Source: Herbaspirillum sp. (GTDB lineage: Bacteria > Pseudomonadota > Gammaproteobacteria > Burkholderiales > Burkholderiaceae_D). From it: a stretch of DNA of 51,157 bases. The notes below the pieces were generated by a model. It made no database searches and was not told the DNA's origin. It was given only the letters and a program-made list of their open reading frames with translations. Within the stretch, counting starts at the first letter, position 1, and every line of letters begins with the position of its first letter. The DNA is taken from contig NZ_JAGIBI010000010.1 of NCBI RefSeq assembly GCF_017744395.1, forward strand, positions 1-51,157. Direction: 5' to 3'. The translations under genes were made by a program, and so were the position numbers. This document shows positions 9,932-19,187 of the stretch, in pieces.

Positions 9932-11263
9932 TTGGCAACTACTCCTCAATTAGCGAAAGGCGCCGCAAAAGGCTTCCCATGGGGCCGTTTGTGGTTCCTG
10001 CTGGGAGCGTTGGTCGTCTATCGCATCGGTGCGCATATCCCGGTTCCGGGTATCGATCCGACGCAGCTGGCTCAATTGTTCAAGCAAAACCAGGGCGGCA
10101 TCCTGGGCATGTTCAACATGTTCTCCGGTGGTGCTCTGTCGCGTTTCACGATCTTTGCGCTGGGGATCATGCCGTACATTTCGGCATCGATCATCATGCA
10201 ACTGCTGTCGGTGGTTTCGCCGCAGTTGGAAGCGCTGAAGAAAGAGGGTGAGGCCGGCCGTCGCAAGATCACGCAGTACACGCGTTATGGCACCCTGGTG
10301 CTGGCGACGTTCCAGGCGCTGGGCATTGCGGTGGCATTGGAATCGCAAGCCGGCCTGGTGCTGGATCCGGGTCTGGCGTTCCGCCTGACCACGGTGGTGA
10401 CGCTGGTGACCGGCACGATGTTCCTGATGTGGCTGGGTGAGCAGATTACCGAGCGTGGTCTGGGCAACGGCATCTCGATCATCATCTTCGCCGGTATCGC
10501 GGCAGGCCTGCCGAATGCGTTGGGCGGTTTGTTCGAGCTGGTGCGCACGGGTTCGATGAGCGCGTTGTCGGCGATCCTGATTTGCGTGATCGTGGCGCTG
10601 GTGACCTTCCTGGTGGTGTTCATTGAACGCGGCCAGCGCAAGATCCTGGTGAACTACGCCAAGCGTCAGGTCGGCAACAAGATCTACGGCGGCCAAAGCA
10701 GCCACTTGCCGCTGAAGCTGAACATGGCAGGCGTGATTCCGCCGATCTTCGCATCGTCGATCATCCTGTTCCCGGCGACGATCACGAGCTGGTTCACGTC
10801 GGGCGACACGTCCAATCCCTTCATTCGTTTTCTGAAGGATTTGGCAGCGTCGATGGCGCCGGGCGAGCCGATCCATGCGCTGTTGTATGCGATCGCAATT
10901 GTGTTCTTCTGCTTTTTCTATACCGCGCTGGTGTTCAACAGCAAGGAAACGGCAGATAACCTGAAGAAGAGTGGTGCATTTGTTCCGGGTATCCGCCCGG
11001 GTGACCAGACGGCGCGTTATATCGACAAGATCCTGATGCGTCTGACACTGGCTGGTGCGGTCTATATCACACTGGTCTGCCTGTTGCCCGAGTTCCTGAT
11101 CGCCCGCTGGAAGGTGCCGTTCTACTTCGGTGGCACATCGCTCTTGATCATCGTGGTCGTGACGATGGATTTCATGGCCCAGGTGCAGAATTATGTAATG
11201 TCGCAGCAGTATGAATCGTTGCTCCGCAAGGCTAATTTCAAAGGCGGCATGACCCCGCGCTAA
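9932..11263 (+). CDS. secY: preprotein translocase subunit SecY
   Basis: SecY is the channel of the SecYEG translocon in the inner membrane. The 443-residue product has ten hydrophobic segments; the plug region ([23 protein letters not shown]), the TM2b area (SASIIMQLL) and the cytoplasmic loop with [21 protein letters not shown] are typical. Translation starts at TTG 9932, six bases after CGGAG (9921-9925); no ATG is available near that point. It follows rplO as in the spc operon. Confidence 0.96.
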   Translation: MATTPQLAKGAAKGFPWGRLWFLLGALVVYRIGAHIPVPGIDPTQLAQLFKQNQGGILGMFNMFSGGALSRFTIFALGIMPYISASIIMQLLSVVSPQLEALKKEGEAGRRKITQYTRYGTLVLATFQALGIAVALESQAGLVLDPGLAFRLTTVVTLVTGTMFLMWLGEQITERGLGNGISIIIFAGIAAGLPNALGGLFELVRTGSMSALSAILICVIVALVTFLVVFIERGQRKILVNYAKRQVGNKIYGGQSSHLPLKLNMAGVIPPIFASSIILFPATITSWFTSGDTSNPFIRFLKDLAASMAPGEPIHALLYAIAIVFFCFFYTALVFNSKETADNLKKSGAFVPGIRPGDQTARYIDKILMRLTLAGAVYITLVCLLPEFLIARWKVPFYFGGTSLLIIVVVTMDFMAQVQNYVMSQQYESLLRKANFKGGMTPR

Positions 11264-11297
11264 GCGGACCGGTCCCCAGTGAAAGAAGAAAACGGGA

Positions 11298-11516
11298 ATG
11301 GCAAAAGACGACGTTATTCAGATGCAGGGCGAGATTCTTGAAAATCTCCCCAACGCGACATTCAGGGTTAAGTTGGAAAACGGTCACGTTGTACTCGGCC
11401 ATATTTCCGGGAAGATGCGGATGAACTATATCCGCATCCTGCCAGGCGATAAGGTAACGGTGGAACTGACGCCTTACGATTTGAGCCGGGCACGTATCGT
11501 GTTCCGAACCAAGTAA
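11298..11516 (+). CDS. infA: translation initiation factor IF-1
   Basis: The 72-residue OB-fold protein has [43 protein letters not shown] and [15 protein letters not shown], which are IF-1 landmarks. IF-1 binds the A site during initiation. Its position between secY and rpmJ is found in many betaproteobacteria, unlike in E. coli where infA is elsewhere. Confidence 0.97.
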   Translation: MAKDDVIQMQGEILENLPNATFRVKLENGHVVLGHISGKMRMNYIRILPGDKVTVELTPYDLSRARIVFRTK

Positions 11517-11546
11517 CAGTGAAACATTGAAAGAAAGAGGGCCACA

Positions 11547-11660
11547 ATGAAAGTGCTCGCATCAGTCAAGCGGATCTGCCGCAACTGCAAAATCATCAAG
11601 CGCAATGGCATCGTTCGCGTGATCTGCACCGAACCCCGCCATAAGCAGCGCCAGGGTTAA
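11547..11660 (+). CDS. rpmJ: 50S ribosomal protein L36
   Basis: A 37-residue gene lies between infA and rpsM. It starts [15 protein letters not shown] and ends [10 protein letters not shown]. Cys11, Cys14, Cys27 and His32 form the zinc ribbon, so this is the zinc-binding (C-plus) form of L36, which stabilises 23S rRNA near the GTPase centre. GAGGG precedes the start. Its small size makes it easy to miss. Confidence 0.96.
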   Translation: MKVLASVKRICRNCKIIKRNGIVRVICTEPRHKQRQG

Positions 11661-11688
11661 TTTAACGTTATTGATCGAGGAATAACGA

Positions 11689-12054
11689 ATGGCACGTATT
11701 GCAGGGGTCAACATCCCCAACCATCAGCACACCGTGATCGGCCTGACCGCCATCTATGGTATTGGCCGTCCGCGCGCAGAAGACATCTGTGCCGCAACCG
11801 GCGTTCCGACCAACAAGAAGGTCAAGGACCTGGACGATAACGAGCTGGAAAAGCTGCGTGACGAAATCGCCAAGTTCGTCGTGGAAGGCGACCTGCGCCG
11901 CGAACTGTCCATGAACATCAAGCGTTTGATGGACCTGGGCTGCTACCGTGGCCTGCGTCACCGTCGTGGTCTGCCGGTGCGTGGCCAACGTACCCGCACC
12001 AACGCCCGTACTCGCAAGGGTCCGCGCAAGGCCGCTCAATCGCTGAAGAAATAA
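11689..12054 (+). CDS. rpsM: 30S ribosomal protein S13
   Basis: The 121-residue product starts [26 protein letters not shown] and ends in the basic [26 protein letters not shown] segment. S13 forms bridge B1 with L5 and contacts the P-site tRNA. Preceded by CGAGGAA. First gene of the alpha group. Confidence 0.97.
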   Translation: MARIAGVNIPNHQHTVIGLTAIYGIGRPRAEDICAATGVPTNKKVKDLDDNELEKLRDEIAKFVVEGDLRRELSMNIKRLMDLGCYRGLRHRRGLPVRGQRTRTNARTRKGPRKAAQSLKK

Positions 12055-12097
12055 TCCCGGCAGGCGCTAGTCACTGGTCGGATTCAAGGAAATCATT

Positions 12098-12502
12098 ATG
12101 GCAAAGTCCCCCAACAACGCAGCAGCATCGCGTGTTCGTAAGAAAGTAAAGAAGAACGTTGCTGAAGGTATCGCACACGTTCACGCTTCGTTCAACAACA
12201 CCATCATCACGATCACCGACCGTCAGGGCAACGCCCTGTCGTGGGCGACTTCGGGTGGTGCTGGCTTCAAGGGTTCGCGCAAGTCGACTCCGTTCGCTGC
12301 CCAGGTCGCTGCTGAAACAGCCGGCAAGGTCGCGATCGAATGCGGCATCAAGAACCTGGAAGTGCGTATCAAGGGCCCGGGCCCTGGCCGTGAATCCGCA
12401 GTGCGCGCTCTGAACAACCTGGGCATCAAGATCACCCAGATCCAGGACGTGACTCCGGTTCCGCACAACGGTTGCCGTCCGCCGAAGCGCCGTCGCATCT
12501 AA
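12098..12502 (+). CDS. rpsK: 30S ribosomal protein S11
   Basis: S11 forms part of the platform near the Shine-Dalgarno duplex. The 134-residue product has [43 protein letters not shown] and the C-terminal [16 protein letters not shown]. The gap from rpsM is 43 bases, with AAGGAA before the start. Confidence 0.97.
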   Translation: MAKSPNNAAASRVRKKVKKNVAEGIAHVHASFNNTIITITDRQGNALSWATSGGAGFKGSRKSTPFAAQVAAETAGKVAIECGIKNLEVRIKGPGPGRESAVRALNNLGIKITQIQDVTPVPHNGCRPPKRRRI

Positions 12503-12509
12503 GTTGTAG

Positions 12510-12561
12510 TATAATCTTGCGCTTTTGCGGGATTTGGCTGAAAAGTCACCCCGCAAAGCGC
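12510..12561 (+). promoter_or_regulatory. TATAAT box and long hairpin at start of rpsK-rpsD gap
   Basis: TATAAT is present at 12510-12515, without a convincing -35 box. It is followed by a long stem: 12519-12531 pairs with 12550-12561 (GCGCTTT...GCGGG against CCCGC...AAAGCGC) with one bulged T. Either an internal promoter with a structured 5' end, or an RNA processing stem after rpsK. Confidence 0.35.
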
Positions 12562-12569
12562 TGGAAACC

Positions 12570-12597
12570 ACCCGCCAATGACCTTGGCGGGTTTTGT
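12570..12597 (+). terminator. intrinsic terminator between rpsK and rpsD
   Basis: CCCGCCAA (12571-12578) pairs perfectly with TTGGCGGG (12584-12591) around TGACC and is followed by TTTTGTTCTT. It lies inside the alpha group, so rpsD, rpoA and rplQ need read-through or another promoter. Confidence 0.75.
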
Positions 12598-12610
12598 TCT
12601 TAAGACCACT

Positions 12611-12656
12611 GTCTGGCTGCAAGCAGGTCAGACTAGCGTCCGGCCGTAAGGGACGT
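12611..12656 (+). promoter_or_regulatory. structured leader directly before rpsD
   Basis: After the terminator, 12611-12620 and 12623-12633 form an imperfect stem (GTCTG-GCTGC with GCAGGTCAGAC, one bulge), and CGTCC/GGACG form a second short stem further on. S4 autoregulates its operon through leader structures in E. coli and Bacillus; these stems are candidates for such a site, by position only. Confidence 0.3.
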
Positions 12657-12677
12657 CATTTAAACAAAGGAAATACT

Positions 12678-13301
12678 GTGGCACGTTATATCGGACCCAA
12701 AGCAAAACTCTCCCGCCGCGAAGGCACCGACCTGTTCCTGAAGAGCGCACGCCGCTCGCTGGATTCCAAGTGCAAGCTGGACTCCAAGCCGGGCCAGCAC
12801 GGCCGCACTTCGGGCGCCCGCACCTCCGACTACGGCAACCAGCTGCGCGAAAAGCAGAAGGTCAAGCGCATGTACGGCGTCCTCGAACGCCAGTTCCGCC
12901 GCTACTTCGCTGAAGCCGACCGCCGCAAGGGCAACACCGGCGAAAACCTGCTGAAGCTGCTGGAATCGCGCCTGGACAACGTCGTCTACCGCATGGGCTT
13001 CGGCTCGACCCGCGCTGAAGCGCGCCAGCTGGTTTCGCACAAGGCGCTGACCGTCAACGGTATCGTGGTCAACATCGCTTCCTACTCGGTCAAGGCCGGT
13101 GACGTCGTCGCCGTGCGCGAAAAGGCCAAGAAGCAAGTGCGTATCGCTGAAGCCCTGTCGCTGGCTGAGCAATCCGGTTTCCCGTCGTGGGTTGCCGTCG
13201 ATGCCAAGAAGTTCGAAGGCACCTTCAAGTCGTCCCCGGACCGCGGCGAGATCGCCAACGACGTCAACGAATCGCTGATCGTCGAACTGTATTCGCGTTA
13301 A
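12678..13301 (+). CDS. rpsD: 30S ribosomal protein S4
   Basis: The 207-residue protein has the S4 N-terminal domain ([23 protein letters not shown]; the zinc cysteines are absent) and the S4 RNA-binding domain ([31 protein letters not shown]). S4 is the primary binder of the 16S 5' domain. The start is GTG 12678, eight bases after AAAGGA; the frame is open upstream, but this start gives the family N terminus and length. Confidence 0.96.
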   Translation: MARYIGPKAKLSRREGTDLFLKSARRSLDSKCKLDSKPGQHGRTSGARTSDYGNQLREKQKVKRMYGVLERQFRRYFAEADRRKGNTGENLLKLLESRLDNVVYRMGFGSTRAEARQLVSHKALTVNGIVVNIASYSVKAGDVVAVREKAKKQVRIAEALSLAEQSGFPSWVAVDAKKFEGTFKSSPDRGEIANDVNESLIVELYSR

Positions 13302-13326
13302 TCCGCAAAGTAGCAAGTATCACCCG

Positions 13327-13352
13327 TGCCCACCTTCCTGGTGGGCATTTTT
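13327..13352 (+). terminator. intrinsic terminator between rpsD and rpoA
   Basis: TGCCCACC (13327-13334) pairs with GGTGGGCA (13340-13347) around TTCCT, followed by TTTTT. It has a clean stem and T-run and lies 58 bases before rpoA. Confidence 0.8.
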
Positions 13353-13409
13353 CCGAAAGCCATCAGCCTTATCGGTGTAACGAGCCGAGGGTATTGAAAA
13401 GGACATTTC

Positions 13410-14390
13410 ATGCAAAGCAATAGCTTGTTGAAGCCCCGTATCATCGAAGTCGAAGCCATCGCTCCCGGTCACGCCAAGGTCGTGATGGAGCCGTTCGAAC
13501 GCGGTTATGGCCACACCCTGGGCAACGCGCTGCGCCGCGTGCTGCTGTCGACCATGACCGGCTACGCGCCGACCGAAGTCACCATCGCCGGCGTCGTGCA
13601 CGAGTACTCGTCGCTGGACGGCGTGCAGGAAGACGTCGTCGACATCCTGCTGAACCTGAAGGGCGTGGTCTTCAAGCTGCACAACCGCGACGAAGTCACC
13701 CTGACCCTGAAGAAGGAAGGCGAAGGCGTCGTCCTGGCATCCGATATCGATCTGCCGCACGACGTGGAATTGATCAACCCGGATCACGTGATCGCCAACC
13801 TGACCGGTGGCGGCAAGCTGGACATGCAGATCAAGGTCGAAAAGGGCCGCGGCTATGTGCCGGGCAACGTCCGCCGCCTGTCGGAAGACACCAACAAGAC
13901 CATCGGCCGCATCATCCTGGACGCTTCGTTCTCGCCCGTGCGCCGTGTTTCCTACGCTGTCGAATCGGCACGCGTGGAACAGCGTACCGACCTGGACAAG
14001 CTGGTCATGAACATCGAGACCAACGGCGTCATCACCCCGGAAGAAGCGATCCGCCAATCGGCCCGCGTGCTGGTTGACCAGCTGAACGTGTTCGCCGCCC
14101 TGGAAGGCACCGAAGCGACTGCGGAAGCACCGTCGCGCGCACCGCAGGTCGATCCGATCCTGCTGCGTCCGGTGGACGACCTGGAGCTGACCGTGCGTTC
14201 GGCAAACTGCCTGAAGGCCGAGAACATCTACTACATCGGCGACCTGATCCAGCGCAGCGAAAACGAACTGCTGAAGACCCCGAACCTGGGCCGCAAGTCG
14301 TTGAACGAAATCAAGGAAGTCCTGGCTTCGCGCGGCCTGACCCTGGGCATGAAGCTGGAAAACTGGCCGCCCGCCGGCCTGGAGAAGTAA
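13410..14390 (+). CDS. rpoA: DNA-directed RNA polymerase subunit alpha
   Basis: The 326-residue product has the alpha N-terminal dimerisation domain ([30 protein letters not shown], residues about 29-58), and the C-terminal DNA-binding domain ([30 protein letters not shown] and [20 protein letters not shown]). Alpha nucleates polymerase assembly and contacts UP elements and activators. Start is supported by AAAAGGA. An intrinsic terminator lies just upstream, so expression depends on read-through or an unseen promoter. Confidence 0.97.
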   Translation: MQSNSLLKPRIIEVEAIAPGHAKVVMEPFERGYGHTLGNALRRVLLSTMTGYAPTEVTIAGVVHEYSSLDGVQEDVVDILLNLKGVVFKLHNRDEVTLTLKKEGEGVVLASDIDLPHDVELINPDHVIANLTGGGKLDMQIKVEKGRGYVPGNVRRLSEDTNKTIGRIILDASFSPVRRVSYAVESARVEQRTDLDKLVMNIETNGVITPEEAIRQSARVLVDQLNVFAALEGTEATAEAPSRAPQVDPILLRPVDDLELTVRSANCLKAENIYYIGDLIQRSENELLKTPNLGRKSLNEIKEVLASRGLTLGMKLENWPPAGLEK

Positions 14391-14393
14391 TTT

Positions 14394-14441
14394 TTGCCAT
14401 GTGGCCGGTGAGGATGAAGGTCCCGCCGGCCATATTGGCAA
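14394..14441 (+). other. long interrupted hairpin in the rpoA-rplQ gap
   Basis: TTGCCA (14394-14399) and TGGCCGG (14402-14408) pair with CCGGCCA (14426-14432) and TGGCAA (14436-14441). No T-run follows. The 174-base gap is unusually long for rpoA-rplQ and also holds TTGTCA at 14458-14463, but no good -10 box was found at the right distance. Confidence 0.45.
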
Positions 14442-14564
14442 GAACGCAGTAGCAATGTTGTCAAGCAGTCTTATTTAATTGTCATAACCGGTCCGCGTTC
14501 GAGTGAGCCAAGCGAACTCAACGATCGAAGAACTGGATTAAAACTAACCTGAAAGGAAATCACC

Positions 14565-14960
14565 ATGCGTCACCGTCACGGTCTCCGCAAACTGAATCGT
14601 ACTTCGTCCCACCGCCTGGCCATGTTGCGCAACATGACCGTTTCGCTGCTCAAGCACGAAGCCATCAAGACCACCCTGCCGAAGGCCAAGGAACTGCGCC
14701 GCGTCGTCGAGCCGATCCTGACCCTGGGCAAGACCGACACCCTGGCCAACAAGCGCCTGGCATTCAACCGCCTGCGCGACCGCGAAATCGTCGGCAAGCT
14801 GTTCTCCGAACTGGGCCCGCGCTACGCTACCCGCAACGGCGGCTACCTGCGCATCCTGAAGATGGGTTTCCGTCAAGGCGACAACGCTCCGATGGCATTC
14901 GTCGAACTGGTTGACCGTCCGGAAGTCAGCGACGATGCAGAAGTGCAGACTGCCGAATAA
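14565..14960 (+). CDS. rplQ: 50S ribosomal protein L17
   Basis: The 131-residue product starts [24 protein letters not shown] and has [11 protein letters not shown] and [26 protein letters not shown], typical of L17 at the tunnel exit region. AAAGGA precedes the start. Last gene of the ribosomal cluster. Confidence 0.97.
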   Translation: MRHRHGLRKLNRTSSHRLAMLRNMTVSLLKHEAIKTTLPKAKELRRVVEPILTLGKTDTLANKRLAFNRLRDREIVGKLFSELGPRYATRNGGYLRILKMGFRQGDNAPMAFVELVDRPEVSDDAEVQTAE

Positions 14961-14977
14961 TTTCGGTTGTCACCAAG

Positions 14978-15006
14978 AAAAAGCCAGGCATTGCCTGGCT
15001 TTTTTG
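14978..15006 (+). terminator. intrinsic terminator closing the ribosomal cluster
   Basis: AAAGCCAGG (14980-14988) pairs with CCTGGCTTT (14994-15002) around CATTG, followed by a T-run. This is the end of the superoperon. Confidence 0.9.
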
Positions 15007-15080
15007 TTTTTCGGCGCGGGTAAAGCAGTACGCTTGCGCATCGAATGCCTGCCTCGGATGCCTGCCGTGTGCAGATGTGG

Positions 15081-15109
15081 TTGAATAAGGGATTGTCTCT
15101 TCTTCATAT
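15081..15109 (+). promoter_or_regulatory. candidate promoter of cutA
   Basis: TTGAAT (15081-15086) and TCATAT (15104-15109) are separated by 17 bases, 52 bases before the cutA start. Moderate match to sigma-70 consensus. Confidence 0.4.
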
Positions 15110-15160
15110 GCAGCGCCATGCCCCGCCATCATCGGCCGCGCATGGCAAAGGACACCAGAC

Positions 15161-15508
15161 ATGACATCATCCCAATTGAACCAGCCGCTGCTGGTGCTGA
15201 CCAATGTACCTGAACAGGAGTTGGCGCAATCCCTGGCGCGCACGCTGGTGGACGAGGGGCTGGCCGCCTGCGTGAACATCCTGGCGCCGGTGGCGTCGGT
15301 GTATCGCTGGCAGGGCAAGGTGGAGCATGCCAGCGAAATCCCGTTGCTGATCAAGACTACGCAGGCGCGCTACGCAGAGGTGGAGCAGGCGATCTGCCGC
15401 GCCCATCCTTACGATGTGCCGGAGATCGTCGCGCTGCCGGTGGCGGCAGGTTTGCCTGCCTACCTCCAGTGGATGCGGGAAGAGACCGGCAAGCCCCTGA
15501 GCACCTGA
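15161..15508 (+). CDS. cutA: divalent cation tolerance protein CutA
   Basis: The 115-residue product matches the trimeric CutA1 fold: ACVNILAPVASVYRWQGKVEHASEIPLLIKT (residues about 35-65) and HPYDVPEIVALPV. CutA1 is named for copper tolerance in E. coli, where the gene precedes dsbD, as it does here 25 bases upstream. Its biochemical role remains uncertain. AAGGA precedes the start. Confidence 0.9.
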   Translation: MTSSQLNQPLLVLTNVPEQELAQSLARTLVDEGLAACVNILAPVASVYRWQGKVEHASEIPLLIKTTQARYAEVEQAICRAHPYDVPEIVALPVAAGLPAYLQWMREETGKPLST

Positions 15509-15532
15509 TGTGAAGAACCGAAACTGAGCCGC

Positions 15533-17329
15533 ATGAACAACATCAAGAACCGCATTTCCCGCGGCGCGCAGCGCCTGCTGACGAACCTCCTTTGCCTGCT
15601 GCCGCTGGCCGCCTTGCTGGCGCTGCAGCCGGCGCGCGCGGCCGACGACTACCTGCCGCCGGAACAGGCCTTCCAGCTCAGCGCGCGCATGCTGGACGCC
15701 GCTACGCTGGAACTGAGCTACCGCATCGCCGACGGCTACTACATGTACCGCGACCGCTTCCATTTCAGCGCGCAGGGAGCGACGCTGGGCGAGCCGCAGT
15801 TCCCGCATGGCGTGACCAAGTACGACGAGAATTTCCAGAAGGAAGTGGAGACCTACCACAAGGAAGTTGTAGCGCGGATTCCGGTGTCGGACGCAGCCGG
15901 CCCGTTCACCATCGATGCGGTATCGCAGGGCTGCGCCGACAAGGGACTGTGCTATCCGCCGATGACGCTGAAACTGAACCTGTCGCCGCAGGCGATCGGC
16001 GCCGTGGTGCGCGCCGGCAGCAATAGCGATGCCGCGGCGCCGGCCGGCACCGCCGATGTCGACGGCATTGCCGCCGTGCTCAAGGGCGGCAAGCTGTGGA
16101 GCATCCTCTCGCTGTTCTTCATCCTCGGCATCGGGCTATCGTTCACGCCTTGCGTGCTGCCGATGGTGCCCATCCTGTCTTCCATCATCGTCGGCCAGCA
16201 AGGCGCGGCGACCGGCCAGGGGCGCGCCCGCAGCTTCCTGCTGTCGGTCGACTACGCGCTCGGCATGGCGCTGGTCTATACGGCGCTGGGCGTGGCGGCC
16301 GGCATGCTGGGCGAAGGCTTGTCGGCTTACTTGCAGAACCAGTGGGTCCTGGGCGCCTTCGCGCTGCTGATGGCGGGGCTGGCCCTGTCCATGTTCGATG
16401 TCTATCAATTGCAGGTGCCGGCTGCGCTGCAATCCAAACTGTCGGACGCTTCCGGCGGCGGCAGCGGCAAGTGGGTCGGCGTATTCCTGATGGGCGCGAT
16501 TTCCGCATTGATCGTCGGCCCTTGCGTGGCCGCTCCGCTGGCCGGCGCGCTGCTGTACATCAGCCAGACCGGCAACCTGGTGCTGGGCGGCAGCGCGTTG
16601 TTCGCCATGGCGTTGGGCATGAGCGTGCCGCTGCTGCTGATCGGCGCCTCGGCCGGCGCCTTGCTGCCGCGCGCCGGCGCCTGGATGGACGCGGTCAAGC
16701 GCTTCTTCGGCGTGCTGATGCTGGGCACCGCGTTGTGGATGGTGTCGCCGGTGATTCCAGCCTGGCTGCAGGTGGCCGGATGGGCGGCGCTCGGGATCGG
16801 CTATGGCGCCTACCTGCTGTGGTCGCGTCCGGCCGGCTGGCTGGCGCGCGCCTTTGGCCTGGTATTTGCCGCGCTGGGATTGCTGCAGCTGGTCAGCGTC
16901 GCCACCGGCGGGCGCGATCCGCTGGCGCCGTTGGCGCACTTGTCGGCGCCGGGCCGGGCGGGCGAGCAGGCCGAATTCGTCCGGGTGCGCTCGTCGGCCG
17001 AGCTGGATGCCGCGCTGGCGCAGAATGCCAGGGGCGAGCGCCGGCCGGTGATGCTGGATTTCTATGCCGACTGGTGCGTTTCCTGCAAGGAAATGGAGCG
17101 CTTCACCTTCACCGACGCGCGCGTGAAGGAACGGTTCAGCCAGATGCTGCTGCTGCAGATCGACGTCACCGCCAACAATGCGGACGACCGCGCCATGCTC
17201 AAGCGTTTCAAGCTGTTCGGGCCGCCGGGCATCATGTTCTTCAGTGGCGACGGCAGGGAGCAGGCCGACAAGCGCGTGATCGGCTATCAGGACGCCGACC
17301 GTTTCCTCTCGGTATTGCAAAGCTTGTGA
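15533..17329 (+). CDS. dsbD: thiol:disulfide interchange protein DsbD
   Basis: DsbD carries reducing power from cytoplasmic thioredoxin across the inner membrane to periplasmic DsbC and cytochrome c apoproteins. The 598-residue product has a signal peptide ending near Ala36-Arg-Ala, an N-terminal immunoglobulin-like domain with Cys134 and Cys140, eight hydrophobic segments with the paired membrane cysteines Cys207 (FTPCVLP) and Cys331 (GPCVAAP), and a C-terminal thioredoxin domain with C515-V-S-C518. All six catalytic cysteines are present. It follows cutA with a 24-base gap. Together with resB-ccsA at 28.3 kb it would support System II cytochrome c maturation. Confidence 0.95.
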   Translation: MNNIKNRISRGAQRLLTNLLCLLPLAALLALQPARAADDYLPPEQAFQLSARMLDAATLELSYRIADGYYMYRDRFHFSAQGATLGEPQFPHGVTKYDENFQKEVETYHKEVVARIPVSDAAGPFTIDAVSQGCADKGLCYPPMTLKLNLSPQAIGAVVRAGSNSDAAAPAGTADVDGIAAVLKGGKLWSILSLFFILGIGLSFTPCVLPMVPILSSIIVGQQGAATGQGRARSFLLSVDYALGMALVYTALGVAAGMLGEGLSAYLQNQWVLGAFALLMAGLALSMFDVYQLQVPAALQSKLSDASGGGSGKWVGVFLMGAISALIVGPCVAAPLAGALLYISQTGNLVLGGSALFAMALGMSVPLLLIGASAGALLPRAGAWMDAVKRFFGVLMLGTALWMVSPVIPAWLQVAGWAALGIGYGAYLLWSRPAGWLARAFGLVFAALGLLQLVSVATGGRDPLAPLAHLSAPGRAGEQAEFVRVRSSAELDAALAQNARGERRPVMLDFYADWCVSCKEMERFTFTDARVKERFSQMLLLQIDVTANNADDRAMLKRFKLFGPPGIMFFSGDGREQADKRVIGYQDADRFLSVLQSL

Positions 17330-17396
17330 GGCACAGGGAGTGCCGGAACGGGAACTGATCATTGCCGTGCGTTATTTGGTTACGCCTTAATAATTG

Positions 17397-17425
17397 TTGG
17401 ATGAAGCCCCGGGGCAAGTTATAGT
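17397..17425 (+). promoter_or_regulatory. sigma-70 promoter of the peroxiredoxin gene
   Basis: TTGGAT (17397-17402) and TATAGT (17420-17425) are 17 bases apart, 42 bases before the start codon. Good match. No OxyR-type site could be recognised by eye. Confidence 0.6.
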
Positions 17426-17467
17426 CTTCGTTCCCCTTTCTTCTCACCCTCGAACAAGGAGACCGTT

Positions 17468-18106
17468 ATGACACTGCGTCTGGGCGACACCGCGCCGGAT
17501 TTCGAGCAAGAATCCTCGATCGGCAAAATCAAATTCCACGACTGGGCGGGCGATTCCTGGGTCGTGCTGTTCTCCCACCCGGCCGATTTCACGCCGGTCT
17601 GCACCACCGAACTGGGCCTGACCGCCAAGCTCAAGCCGGAGTTCGACAAGCGCAACGTCAAGGCCATCGCGCTGTCGGTGGACGGCGCCGAGGCCCACAA
17701 CCAGTGGATCAAGGACATCGAGGAAACCCAGCAGACCGTGGTCGGCTTCCCCATCGTGGCCGACGTCGACAAGAAGGTCGCCGGCCTGTACGACATGATC
17801 CACCCGAACCAGTCCGAGACCGCCACCGTGCGCTCGCTGTTCGTGATCGACCCGAAGAAGAAGGTGCGCCTGATCATCACCTACCCGATGAGCACCGGCC
17901 GCAACTTCGACGAAGTGCTGCGCGTGATCGACGCCCTGCAGCTGACCGACGGCTACACCGTGGCCACCCCGGGCAACTGGAAGGACGGCGACGACGTGAT
18001 CATCCCGCTGACGGTCAAGGATGAGGAAGTGATCAAGCAGAAGTACCCGAAGGGCTACAAGGCGCCGCGTCCGTACCTGCGCATCACGCCGCAGCCGAAC
18101 AAGTAA
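17468..18106 (+). CDS. 1-Cys peroxiredoxin (PRDX6/AhpC-TSA family)
   Basis: Peroxiredoxins reduce hydrogen peroxide and organic peroxides in the cytoplasm. The 212-residue product has the thioredoxin fold with the active-site DFTPVCTTELG, peroxidatic Cys45 with Thr42 and, later, Arg in the conserved environment (TVRSLFVIDPKKKVRL). Cys45 is the only cysteine in the protein, so there is no resolving cysteine within the chain: it is a true 1-Cys (Prx6-like) enzyme, with the long C-terminal domain of that group. CAAGGAG precedes the ATG. It is convergent with the LysR gene, sharing a terminator. Confidence 0.93.
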   Translation: MTLRLGDTAPDFEQESSIGKIKFHDWAGDSWVVLFSHPADFTPVCTTELGLTAKLKPEFDKRNVKAIALSVDGAEAHNQWIKDIEETQQTVVGFPIVADVDKKVAGLYDMIHPNQSETATVRSLFVIDPKKKVRLIITYPMSTGRNFDEVLRVIDALQLTDGYTVATPGNWKDGDDVIIPLTVKDEEVIKQKYPKGYKAPRPYLRITPQPNK

Positions 18107-18131
18107 GAGTAAAGGCGTACGCAATCGCCAT

Positions 18132-18161
18132 AAAAAAGCGCTCCCTCGGGAGCGCTTTTTG
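18132..18161. terminator. bidirectional terminator between peroxiredoxin and lysR-type gene
   Basis: AAGCGCTCCC and GGGAGCGCTT form a near-perfect stem, with A6 on the left and T5 on the right, so it works for both converging transcripts. Confidence 0.88.
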
Positions 18162-18179
18162 TTTTCGCGGGAGGCGCTT

Positions 18180-19121
18180 CTATTGCGGCGCCACCGCCTG
18201 CGAGAAATCCTCGATGAACAGCCGCGCCGCCGGCGACAGCTGGGTGCCGTGGCGCGTCACCAGCTGGTAGGGCTCGCTGCGCGTGTGCAACTGCAGCGGC
18301 AGGATGCAGGTCATGCCGAAGCGGGTGCAGAACTGCGCCACGTCCACCGACAGCAGCGCCACGAAATGTGGGTTCTTCTGCAGCAGCGACAGCGTGGTGA
18401 AGGCCGAGGTGGTTTCCATCAGATGCAGCGGGAAGCGCAGGTCGGCGTTGTGGAATTCGCGCTCCAGCGAGACCCGCATCGGCATGTTGGCCGAATACAC
18501 CACCCAGCGCGAATCGGCCAGGTCCGACAGTTGCAATTGTTTCGCGTGCGCCAGCGGGTGGCTGACGCTGGCCACCACCGCCAGCTCTTCGTCGTGGATG
18601 TTGAAGGCATCGTACAGGTGCGGGCGCTGGCTGATGCTGGTGCGGCAGATCGCCATGTCCAGCCTCCCCTGGTCCAGCAGCCGCAACAGGCGTGCGCTGG
18701 TGTCTTCCACGATTTCCACCGACAGCGTGGGGCGCTTTTCCAGCAGGCGCGTCAAGGCGTCGGTCAGCAGCGGCACCGCGCCCATGATGGTGCCCACCGC
18801 CAGCCGCCCGCCGTTGCCTTGCATGATCGACAGCATTTCCTCGCGCAGGTGGGTCAGGTCGGTCTGGATCAGCCGCGCATAGCGGATCACGCAATGGCCG
18901 AGGTCGGTCGGCTCCAGCCCGCGGTTGGTGCGCACGAACAAGGACACGCCCAGGGTGCTTTCGATTTCCTGCAGGGCCTTGCTGGCGCCGGGCTGGGTCA
19001 GGGCGACCTGCTCGGCCGCCTTGAGCAGCGAGCCGTGGTCGGACAGGGCGATCAGCAGGCGCAACTGGCGCAGGTGCAGGCGCGAGGTGATCGAGGCGAG
19101 CGAGGGCAGGGAGGCTTGCAT
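18180..19121 (-). CDS. LysR-family transcriptional regulator
   Basis: The 313-residue product has an N-terminal winged helix-turn-helix (LHLRQLRLLIALSDHGSLLKAAEQVALTQPGASKALQEIE, residues about 16-55) and a periplasmic-binding-protein-like effector domain of the GbpR-type (GGRLAVGTIMGAVPLL; RLDMAICRTS). The frame is open 25 codons further upstream, but the Met at 19121 gives the usual N terminus; no Shine-Dalgarno decides. It is divergent from the Fe-dependent alcohol dehydrogenase, the typical arrangement for a LysR activator and its target. The effector is unknown. Confidence 0.88.
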   Translation of the reverse strand: MQASLPSLASITSRLHLRQLRLLIALSDHGSLLKAAEQVALTQPGASKALQEIESTLGVSLFVRTNRGLEPTDLGHCVIRYARLIQTDLTHLREEMLSIMQGNGGRLAVGTIMGAVPLLTDALTRLLEKRPTLSVEIVEDTSARLLRLLDQGRLDMAICRTSISQRPHLYDAFNIHDEELAVVASVSHPLAHAKQLQLSDLADSRWVVYSANMPMRVSLEREFHNADLRFPLHLMETTSAFTTLSLLQKNPHFVALLSVDVAQFCTRFGMTCILPLQLHTRSEPYQLVTRHGTQLSPAARLFIEDFSQAVAPQ

Positions 19122-19166
19122 GGCGGCGGACCGTTCTGGCGGAATCGGAAAGGCTCCAGTATGACC

Positions 19167-19187
19167 GTTGGTTATACCCGTATCAAC
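19167..19187. promoter_or_regulatory. candidate LysR-type operator
   Basis: The divergent gap contains ATAC-CC-GTAT (19174-19183), a perfect short dyad, within GTTG(N13)CAAC (19167-19187), which includes a T-N11-A layout. It lies between the lysR start and the dehydrogenase start. Operator role is inference. Confidence 0.35.
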
